The notes under the pieces: model-generated
What the model saw: the letters and a program-made list of their open reading frames with translations, nothing else
The model's database searches: none
What the model was told of the DNA's origin: nothing
Shown here: in pieces, positions 1 through 6,477 of the stretch
How positions within the stretch are numbered: the stretch's first letter is position 1
Layout: each line of letters opens with the position of its first letter
Program-made: the position numbers and the translations under genes
Origin: a bacterium UBA3756
GTDB lineage: Bacteria > Bacteroidota > Bacteroidia > Bacteroidales > Bacteroidaceae
NCBI GenBank assembly: GCA_002371695.1
Contig: DFGG01000010.1
Span: forward strand, 895-14,097
Length of the DNA stretch: 13,203 nt
Direction of reading: 5' to 3'

Positions 1-8
1 TTGAAGTT

Positions 9-1409
9 ATGAAAGCAATATATAAATCATTGCGCAGCCTCTGTGCACTCTGTCTCCTCTGTGTCCTCTGTGCTGCCTGCAGCAACGACAATACGGGCAG
101 CATCAACGTGAGCGGCAGCTGTCTGGTAGAGGAGTTCGTACTCAACGGACAGTACACTGCCACCATCAGCACAGAGAAGCGGCTGGTGAAGGTGAAGGTG
201 CCTGAAGACTTCAGCCAGAAAGGCAATATGGAAGTGACGAGCCTCAAAATTTCCGAGGGAGCCAAGTCGAATATCAAGGTTGGCGACCACATCAATCTTG
301 ATGCCGACAAGACCCTTCATATCACCAACGGCGACCTGGTGATGGACTATCAGGTGGCCGTGCGCAACGACGAGGCCCTGATGTCGCTCTTCCTGCTGGA
401 AGGAGTGAAGGGTGCCATCAATCAGGACGACAAGACCGTCACCGTGTCAGTGATGGCCAACAGCGGCATCGACCTGGCCAACGCCACCTTCGAGGTGGAG
501 TGCAGCGAGGATGCCACCTGCAGTCCCGCCAGCGGCACGAAGGCCAATTTCACTGAGCCGTTCCAGATTACACTGACCGACAATACGGCCTCGAACACCT
601 ATACCGTATATGTCACGAAGATTGAGAATCCCGTAGCCCTTTTCGTGGGGACAGCCGAAAATGTGGAACTGCTCAACGACGAGGAGAAGGCTGCTGCCAA
701 GTGGCTCACCGGCAATGTCTCCGGAGCAGCCTATGCCTCTTGGAGCGACGTGGCCAGCGGCAATATCTCGCTCGACCGCTGCCGACTGATATTCTACCAC
801 CGTCACTGTCCGTCGCCTGGCACCTATAACGGATTTGTCGATGCCGAGACAGAGGCTATGGCCGCCCTGCCGCGCATGAAGGAGTTCTGGAAGAATGGCG
901 GTGCCTTCGTACTGGGCCGTTCGGCTGTCAACTATGCCATCGCCCTGGGTGCTATGGCCGAGGATGCCTATCCCAACAACGTGTGGGGCGGCGGAGGCGG
1001 TGAAGGCTCCGACCTGATGGGCGACGACCCCTGGCACTTCTATGCCTACGACATCACCCACCCGTTGTGGAACGGCCTGAAGACCTATCCTGGCGCTCCC
1101 GACAATGCCGTCTACACGCTCGACAACGGCTACACCATCTGCAACACAACGTCGCAGTACGGATTCTGGGGTAACTACGAGGGCGGCAAGGATGCCTTTG
1201 AGGCCAAGACCGGCGGGCGTGCCCTCGGTGGCGACAACAGTGTATCGTCGTGGGAGCTGAAGGCCTACAACGGAGAGTTTGGCAAGGGTGGTATCATCTG
1301 CCTGGGCTCAGGACTCTTCGACTGGAACTCGCCGACGCCCTACACCTCTGTCTATCACGACAACATGGGCAGGATCATGCTCAACGCCCTCGAATACTTA
1401 GGTAAATGA
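9..1409 (+). CDS. DUF4960-type surface lipoprotein, putative fructan-binding protein
   Basis: Predicted outer-membrane lipoprotein of 466 aa. The signal peptide ends in a lipobox (L-C-A-A-C) with the lipidated Cys at residue 24, followed by S-N-D-N. Residues about 27-206 look like two Ig-like beta domains, each ending in a Y-x-V-x-V type strand. Residues about 209-466 resemble DUF4960, a Bacteroidales family without an established reaction. Landmarks are N-G-G at 296-298, H-P at 351-352 and G-K-G-G-I-I-C-L-G-S-G at 425-435; the same landmarks occur in the lipoprotein at 8244-9794, so the two are paralogues. I infer a glycan-binding role at the cell surface from the lipoprotein signal and from its place next to a GH32 enzyme. 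The ATG at 9 is chosen because the signal peptide begins there. The bases before it (TTGAAGTT) look like the end of the ATTGA repeat found at other operon junctions, so another gene may lie upstream in the same operon. Family call fairly sure; function inferred. Confidence 0.75.
   Translation: MKAIYKSLRSLCALCLLCVLCAACSNDNTGSINVSGSCLVEEFVLNGQYTATISTEKRLVKVKVPEDFSQKGNMEVTSLKISEGAKSNIKVGDHINLDADKTLHITNGDLVMDYQVAVRNDEALMSLFLLEGVKGAINQDDKTVTVSVMANSGIDLANATFEVECSEDATCSPASGTKANFTEPFQITLTDNTASNTYTVYVTKIENPVALFVGTAENVELLNDEEKAAAKWLTGNVSGAAYASWSDVASGNISLDRCRLIFYHRHCPSPGTYNGFVDAETEAMAALPRMKEFWKNGGAFVLGRSAVNYAIALGAMAEDAYPNNVWGGGGGEGSDLMGDDPWHFYAYDITHPLWNGLKTYPGAPDNAVYTLDNGYTICNTTSQYGFWGNYEGGKDAFEAKTGGRALGGDNSVSSWELKAYNGEFGKGGIICLGSGLFDWNSPTPYTSVYHDNMGRIMLNALEYLGK
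39..74 (+). repeat. Four 9-bp tandem repeats inside the signal-peptide coding region
   Basis: Four consecutive 9-bp units (CTCTGTGCA, CTCTGTCTC, CTCTGTGTC, CTCTGTGCT) encode Leu-Cys-X triplets at residues 11-22. With C24 this puts a cysteine at every third residue (12, 15, 18, 21, 24) of the hydrophobic core and lipobox. The 9-bp period keeps the reading frame. Confidence 0.8.
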
Positions 1410-1434
1410 ATGAAGAATGAGAAATGAAGAATTT
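1406..1434 (+). repeat. ATGA(A/G)(G/A)A short tandem repeat at gene junction
   Basis: Starting within the stop region of the first lipoprotein gene, three 7-bp units (ATGAAGA at 1410, ATGAGAA at 1417, ATGAAGA at 1424) follow an ATGA. They are a period-7 relative of the 8-bp ATTGA repeats at the later junctions 6444-6474, 8193-8239 and 11630-11701. The unit at 1417 supplies an in-frame ATG for the next gene that is probably not its real start. Confidence 0.7.
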
Positions 1435-1470
1435 GCTACCGCCACGACGGTACTCAAAAAGAATAAAGTT

Positions 1471-3099
1471 ATGACGAAAAGTATCATCAAGACCCTCCGT
1501 GCAGGTTTAGTATACTGCGGTATCGCCGCAGCCCCCCTCTTCGCCTCCTGCAGCGACGACACCATCACCGGCGACCCTGCCAAAGACTGGGCTGGCACAA
1601 CAGAGCGCTTCATCCCTACTGACGAAACAGGTTTCTCCACTTACTACACGCCCGCCATCGGGCGTGTAGGAGACCCGATGCCCTTCTACGATCAGAAGGC
1701 CGGTGCCTTCCGTGTGCTCTACCTGCAGGAGTACACCAACAATCAGGCGTACCGCTACCACCCCATCTGGGCAGTGCAGACCGCCGACGGCTGCAACTAT
1801 GAGTCGCTGGGCGAGGTGCTGCCAGTGGGCACCAACGACTTCCAGCAGGATGCCGCCCTCGGTACCGGCTGCTGCTATTATAACGAAAAGGACGGCCTCT
1901 ACTATGTCTATTACACAGGCCACAACCCACAGGCCAAGTATACCGAGGCCGTCATGCGTGCCACTTCACCCGACTTCAAGACTTGGACGAAGGATGACCT
2001 CTGGCAGCTCAACGGCCCAGACTATGACTATTCGAGTGTGGACTTCCGCGACCCGCAGATCTTCCAGGCCGAGGACGGGCTCTACCACATGGTCATCTCC
2101 ACGCGACCAGTATGGGGCGGCGACCCGAAGTTCGCTGAGTTCACCTCTTCCGACATGAAATCGTGGCAGCACGCCGGTACGTTTAACATGATCTGGGACC
2201 GTATGCTCGAGTGCCCCGACATCTTCAAGATGGGCAACTACTGGTATCTGGTCTATAGTGAGAGCTATCGTACCTCGTGGAGCCGTAAGGTGAAGTACAT
2301 GATGGCCCCGACCTTCGAGGCACTGAAAGCCTGTTTCAATGACCCCGGTGCCAACTGGCCCAAGGACGGCCATGAGGGCGTACTCGACACTCGTGCCTTC
2401 TATGCCGGTAAGACAGCTTCCAACGGCACCGATCGTTACATCTGGGGCTGGTGCCCCTTCCGCTCTGGCGGCAATATCGACGAGATGAACGTCAACGTGG
2501 GCGGTGGCGACGGCAATGAACCCAACTGGTCGGGAGCACTCGTCTGCCACAAGATCATCCAGCACAGCGACGGTACACTTACTCTCGGTGCCGTACCTGC
2601 GATGGCAGCCAAGTACACCAAGGAGCAGCCCGTCAACGTGATGGCATCACAAGGCTATAGCAACGGCACCCTGACAGGCGACGGGGCATACGTGCTCTAC
2701 AACCGTCTGGGCACGGCGAACCACATCACCTTCACCGTGAAGACCTCCAACAACTGGGATAAGTTCGGTATCTCGATGGTGCGTGGCTCCGATTCGAAGA
2801 AGTACTACACCATGGTCGTCAATCCTGAGGACGAGAACCACCGCAAGGTAAACTTCGAGCAGGAGGGTGCCGAAGGCCAGGGGTTTGTAGACGGCATCGA
2901 CGGCTACTGGTTTGAGCGTCCGACAGACAACACCTACAAGATTGACATCTACACCGACAACAGCGTGTTGGTGATGTACATCAACGACAATGTCTGCTAC
3001 ACCCAGCGCATCTACGGTATTCAGAAGAACTGCTGGAGCATCAACAACTACGGCGGAACGGTCACCGTCAGCGACGTGAAAGTATCAACTATAAGATAA
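1471..3099 (+). CDS. GH32-family surface lipoprotein (putative endo-acting fructanase)
   Basis: Predicted glycoside hydrolase family 32 lipoprotein of 542 aa that would cut beta-fructan at the cell surface. The signal peptide ends at Cys27 (L-F-A-S-C), followed by S-D-D, an acidic pattern like the Bacteroidetes surface-export signal. The three GH32 catalytic sites can be placed: the nucleophile Asp68 in V-G-D-P-M-P-F (a divergent form of W-M-N-D-P-N-G), Asp194 in D-F-R-D-P, and the acid/base Glu247 in L-E-C-P-D. The spacings of 126 and 53 residues fit the family. Residues about 390-542 form a beta-rich C-terminal domain, perhaps DUF4975. An in-frame ATG at 1417 would give 560 aa, but it lies in the junction repeat and puts 18 residues before the signal peptide, so 1471 is preferred. 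The gene follows the first DUF4960 gene by 61 nt and ends before a strong terminator. Endo action is inferred from surface location; levan versus inulin cannot be decided. Confidence 0.85.
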   Translation: MTKSIIKTLRAGLVYCGIAAAPLFASCSDDTITGDPAKDWAGTTERFIPTDETGFSTYYTPAIGRVGDPMPFYDQKAGAFRVLYLQEYTNNQAYRYHPIWAVQTADGCNYESLGEVLPVGTNDFQQDAALGTGCCYYNEKDGLYYVYYTGHNPQAKYTEAVMRATSPDFKTWTKDDLWQLNGPDYDYSSVDFRDPQIFQAEDGLYHMVISTRPVWGGDPKFAEFTSSDMKSWQHAGTFNMIWDRMLECPDIFKMGNYWYLVYSESYRTSWSRKVKYMMAPTFEALKACFNDPGANWPKDGHEGVLDTRAFYAGKTASNGTDRYIWGWCPFRSGGNIDEMNVNVGGGDGNEPNWSGALVCHKIIQHSDGTLTLGAVPAMAAKYTKEQPVNVMASQGYSNGTLTGDGAYVLYNRLGTANHITFTVKTSNNWDKFGISMVRGSDSKKYYTMVVNPEDENHRKVNFEQEGAEGQGFVDGIDGYWFERPTDNTYKIDIYTDNSVLVMYINDNVCYTQRIYGIQKNCWSINNYGGTVTVSDVKVSTIR

Positions 3100-3146
3100 G
3101 TTTGTTATGGTTAGTAGTTAGTATTGTTAGCAATCTTTTTGAAACT

Positions 3147-3179
3147 GCAGGCTCCGAAGTGATTCGTGGCCTGCTTTTT
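3147..3179 (+). terminator. Intrinsic terminator after the lipoprotein-GH32 unit
   Basis: GCAGGC (3147-3152) pairs with GCCTGC (3169-3174). After a two-base interruption, CGAA (3155-3158) pairs with TTCG (3163-3166) around a GTGA loop. Five Ts follow at 3175-3179. It lies 48 nt after the GH32 stop codon and before the susC promoter, so it should separate the two transcription units. Confidence 0.8.
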
Positions 3180-3197
3180 CGTACGCCTATCAATTTT

Positions 3198-3239
3198 CGT
3201 TCATTCTCTCGCAAAAATGTTACATTGAAACAATTTTTG
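3198..3239 (+). promoter_or_regulatory. Conserved operator-like element upstream of susC
   Basis: CGTTCATT (3198-3205) is followed after 5 nt by a 29-nt block (3211-3239) that begins GCAA, contains AATGTT and TGAA, and ends ATTTTTG. By hand alignment it matches the block at 9848-9875 at 24 of 29 columns with one gap. In both copies CGTTCATT starts 86 bp before the TA of the -7 box. A further half-site GAACGAT lies at 3248-3254. The likely role is an activator site, for example for a fructan-responsive hybrid two-component regulator, but that protein is not in the window. Confidence 0.65.
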
Positions 3240-3258
3240 GATGGCGTGAACGATATTT

Positions 3259-3292
3259 TATGTGCTGAGAAACAATTGTTTGCTACTTTTGC
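3259..3292 (+). promoter_or_regulatory. Bacteroidetes-type promoter of the susC operon
   Basis: TACTTTTGC at 3284-3292 is an exact match to the Bacteroidetes -7 consensus TAnnTTTGC. The -33 region is weak: TATG/TGTG at 3259-3264, about 19-21 bp upstream. Transcription would start near 3298, giving an A-rich leader of about 33 nt before the ATG at 3332. A weak -33 box fits activator-dependent expression. Confidence 0.75.
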
Positions 3293-3331
3293 GGCAGATT
3301 TCTTAAGTAACTAACCAAAAGTATCAAGCAA

Positions 3332-6300
3332 ATGAAACAAATGAAGAGATTGCTACTGAGCCTAACGCTCGCTCTTGTGAGTACACTAATGTACGCGCAA
3401 GCAGAAATCAGTGGCACGGTGAACGACGCCATGGGGCCCGTCATCGGTGCTACGGTAATGGAGAAGGGCACGAACAATGGAACCGTGACCGACTTCGACG
3501 GAAACTTCAAGTTGAAGGTAGCCCCTGGTAAGACACTCGTCTTCACCTACATCGGCTACAAGACCATTGAATTGCCAGCAGCCAATGGCATGCAGGTGAC
3601 CATGGAGGACGACTCGCAGACCTTGAGCGAGGTCGTGGTGACAGGTTACCAGGTACAGCGCAAAGCCGACCTGACCGGTTCGGTGGGCGTGGTGGAAACC
3701 AAGGACTTCAAGGCAAGCAACACCGACCCGATGGCCTCTCTGCAGGGTAAGGTGCCCGGCATGACCATCACCACTAACGGCTCTCCCTCGGGCGAGGCCA
3801 ACGTGCAGATTCGTGGTATCGGTTCCATGGGCGGTTCGAGCACTGCTCCGCTCTATATCGTCGATGGTATGCCCTACAGCGGCTCACTCAACTCACTGAA
3901 CGCCTCCGACATCGAGTCGATGCAGGTGCTGAAGGATGCCGCCTCGGCCTCTATCTATGGTAGCCGCGCTGCCAACGGTGTAATCATCATCACCACCAAG
4001 AAAGGTAAGAAGGGCGACAAGGTGAACATCGACTTCAACGCCTCCGTCTCCGTGGCCTGGATGTCGCAGAAGATGAAACTGCTCAACAGTCAGCAGTACG
4101 CCACCGCACTGGTGCAGGCTGCCCTCAACGACGGCAAGAATCCTGCTGACTACGCCCAGAACTACGGCTTGGCCCTCGACGTGGCCGGCGGCACGCCCAT
4201 CTCAGTCTACAACCCCGTGACCGGCACGATGGACAACTACACCGTGGGCGGCTACTACGACGGCTTCATGAACGCCAAGCAGACCATGCCCTACAGCGAC
4301 ACCAGCTGGGTGGACGAGATCGGGCGCACGGGTATTACCCAGAACTACGACCTCAGCTTCTCGAAGGCTCACGAGAAAGGCTCTACCCTCTTCTCTGTAG
4401 GCTACAAGAAGGCACTCGGTGTGCTGAAGCATACCGACTTCGAGAACTTCTCGGCACGCTTCAACAGCTCGTATAAGCTCAACAAGATCATCACCGTCGG
4501 TGAGAATGCCTCGTTCTCCTATTCTAATAATGTGGACGCCGCTCCTCTGGAGAACGCCCTGAAGATGGCTCCGACGCTGCCTGTCTATGAGATTGACGGC
4601 GAGACCTTCTCCGGCCCTGTGGGCGGTATGAGCGACCGTCAGAACCCCTTGCGCGAACTCTATCACAACAAGGACAACCGTCTGAAGAAGTGGCGCATCT
4701 TTGCCAACGCCTACGTCGACGTGACCCCCATCGAGGGAATGCTCTTCCGCTCCAACTTCGGTATCGACTATACCAATGGCTACATCCGCAGCATGCAGCA
4801 CACCTGGGACTCTGACGTGGTGAAGAACAGCACCAACGCCAGCACCATGTCGCAGAACCACAGCACGAAGTGGACATGGTCGAACACCCTGCAGTATAAC
4901 TTCGACATCGTGAAGGACCACAACCTGACTATCCTGCTCGGTCTGGAGACCCACCAGGACAACGGTATCGACTTCTCGGCACGCCGCACCAACTATCCTT
5001 TGGAAACCGTCGACTATATGTGGCCCAACGCTGGTACTGGCATCCAGACCGCTACGGGCGCTGGCGACAGCTACAAGCTGATGTCGTATTTCGGCAAACT
5101 CGACTACAACTGGAACGACCAGCTGCTGGCCTCGTTCACCCTGCGTCACGACGGTTCGAGCCGCTTCGGTAAGAACCACCAGTACGGTACCTTCCCCTCC
5201 GTATCTCTCGGTTATCGTCTCTCCAAGCATATCAACGCCGACTGGCTGCGCGACTGGAAGATCCGTGCCAGCTACGGTGTGACCGGTAATCAGGGCATGA
5301 ACTCCAACACCGCCCACTACGGCCTCTACGTGGCCAATTACGGCTCCGACCGTGAGAACTCTACCGCCTACGACCTCAACCTGCAGGGCTCGGGCACACT
5401 GCCCTCAGGCTACTACAAACTGCAGTCGGCCAACGAGGACCTGAAGTGGGAGTCGTCGTCACAGTGGAACTTCGGTACCGACTTCTCGCTCTTCGGCGGC
5501 GAACTCTACGGTAGCTACGATGTATTCTTCAAGGAGACTAAGGACATGCTCGTGCAGCCCGCCTTCCTCGGAGCCATCGGCTTCGGCGGACAGACCTGGA
5601 TCAACGGTCCGACGCTGAAGAACTGGGGTATGGAGCTCAACGTGGGCTACCGCCACAAGACAGCATACGGTCTGTCGTATGACATCGCCGGTAACATCGA
5701 CTTCTATCGCTCGAAGGTGACCTACCTGCCCGAGAAGTCGAAGAACTCCTACGAGCATAACGACTATCACAATCTGGCACAGGACGGTAAGGCTTACGGC
5801 TCTCGCATCGGCTATGTGGTGGAAGGTCTCTACCAGAGCCGCGAGGAAGTGCTGGCACACGGTCAGGCTGGTGCCCGCGTGGGTGGCCTGAAGTATGCCG
5901 ACCTCAACGGCGACGGTCGTATCAACGAGGCCGACCGCACCTGGATCTTCAATCCCGTGCCCAACTTCTCATACGGTCTGAACGTCAACCTGGGATACAA
6001 GGCCTTCGACTTCACCATGTTCTGGCAGGGCGTCGCAGGTGTTGACGTATGGAACGACCAGAAATACCAGACCGACTTCTGGAGTATCACCGATGCCGGC
6101 TCGAACAAGGGCGAGCGCCTCGTCAACGCCTGGACACTGGGCAACACCTCTTCAGACATTCCCGCGCTGACCACCTCTAACGGTGCCGACGAGGGCCGTG
6201 GGTCATCCTACTTCGTGGAGAACGGCTCCTACGTGAAACTGCGCACCCTGCAACTGGGCTACTCGCTGCCCGCCGCTGTTGCCAAGAAGATTCTTCTCTC

Positions 6301-6439
6301 GAGCGCACGCATCTACCTCTCAGGTGACAACCTGCTGACCATCAAGTCGAAGTCGCTGACCTGCTCCGACCCCGAGAGCACAGCCTGGAGCTATCCTCAC
6401 ACGGCCTCCTTCACATTTGGTATTCAGGTCGGATTCTAA
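3332..6439 (+). CDS. SusC/RagA-like TonB-dependent outer-membrane transporter
   Basis: Outer-membrane transporter of 1035 aa, the usual size for SusC proteins, predicted to import fructo-oligosaccharides into the periplasm using TonB energy. A signal peptide is cleaved near A22/Q23 (M-Y-A-Q). Residues about 25-105 form the carboxypeptidase-regulatory-like N-terminal domain (I-S-G-T-V, I-G-A-T-V, G-T-V-T-D-F-D-G). The plug follows, with L-Y-I-V-D-G at 174-179 and the SusC signature Y-G-S-R-A-A-N-G at 209-216. The rest is the beta barrel, ending in the expected C-terminal Phe. Residues 857-868 (D-L-N-G-D-G-R-I-N-E-A-D) form an EF-hand-like calcium loop in an extracellular part, as seen in many SusC proteins. 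It is the first gene after the promoter at 3284-3292; the susD-like gene follows after 38 nt. An in-frame ATG at 3341 is possible, but 3332 is kept as the first start after the promoter. Family certain; substrate inferred from neighbouring genes. Confidence 0.95.
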   Translation: MKQMKRLLLSLTLALVSTLMYAQAEISGTVNDAMGPVIGATVMEKGTNNGTVTDFDGNFKLKVAPGKTLVFTYIGYKTIELPAANGMQVTMEDDSQTLSEVVVTGYQVQRKADLTGSVGVVETKDFKASNTDPMASLQGKVPGMTITTNGSPSGEANVQIRGIGSMGGSSTAPLYIVDGMPYSGSLNSLNASDIESMQVLKDAASASIYGSRAANGVIIITTKKGKKGDKVNIDFNASVSVAWMSQKMKLLNSQQYATALVQAALNDGKNPADYAQNYGLALDVAGGTPISVYNPVTGTMDNYTVGGYYDGFMNAKQTMPYSDTSWVDEIGRTGITQNYDLSFSKAHEKGSTLFSVGYKKALGVLKHTDFENFSARFNSSYKLNKIITVGENASFSYSNNVDAAPLENALKMAPTLPVYEIDGETFSGPVGGMSDRQNPLRELYHNKDNRLKKWRIFANAYVDVTPIEGMLFRSNFGIDYTNGYIRSMQHTWDSDVVKNSTNASTMSQNHSTKWTWSNTLQYNFDIVKDHNLTILLGLETHQDNGIDFSARRTNYPLETVDYMWPNAGTGIQTATGAGDSYKLMSYFGKLDYNWNDQLLASFTLRHDGSSRFGKNHQYGTFPSVSLGYRLSKHINADWLRDWKIRASYGVTGNQGMNSNTAHYGLYVANYGSDRENSTAYDLNLQGSGTLPSGYYKLQSANEDLKWESSSQWNFGTDFSLFGGELYGSYDVFFKETKDMLVQPAFLGAIGFGGQTWINGPTLKNWGMELNVGYRHKTAYGLSYDIAGNIDFYRSKVTYLPEKSKNSYEHNDYHNLAQDGKAYGSRIGYVVEGLYQSREEVLAHGQAGARVGGLKYADLNGDGRINEADRTWIFNPVPNFSYGLNVNLGYKAFDFTMFWQGVAGVDVWNDQKYQTDFWSITDAGSNKGERLVNAWTLGNTSSDIPALTTSNGADEGRGSSYFVENGSYVKLRTLQLGYSLPAAVAKKILLSSARIYLSGDNLLTIKSKSLTCSDPESTAWSYPHTASFTFGIQVGF

Positions 6440-6443
6440 GAGA

Positions 6444-6474
6444 ATTGAAGAATTTAATAATTGAAAATTGAAGA
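6444..6474 (+). repeat. ATTGA-type tandem repeat between susC- and susD-like genes
   Basis: Four units (ATTGAAGA, ATTTAATA, ATTGAAA, ATTGAAGA) fill nearly all of the 38-nt gap and end 3 nt before the ATG at 6478. No promoter or terminator is visible, so the repeat acts as the leader of the downstream gene within the operon. Confidence 0.75.
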
Positions 6475-6477
6475 TTT

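Noticed and set aside
1417..1470. ATG at 1417 as start of the surface GH32 gene
   Set aside because: It lies in the junction repeat and adds 18 residues ahead of a normal lipoprotein signal peptide that begins at 1471.
3102..3314. Open reading frame of 70 codons between the GH32 and susC-like genes
   Set aside because: It runs through the terminator, the conserved operator-like block and the -7 box, and has no recognisable domain or credible leader.
4202..5317. Long antisense open frame (371 codons) within the susC-like gene
   Set aside because: The + strand frame is an unmistakable SusC protein. The antisense frame is Val/Gly/His-rich low-complexity sequence caused by codon bias; similar shadows occur at 447-1061, 8364-9191 and 7594-8175.
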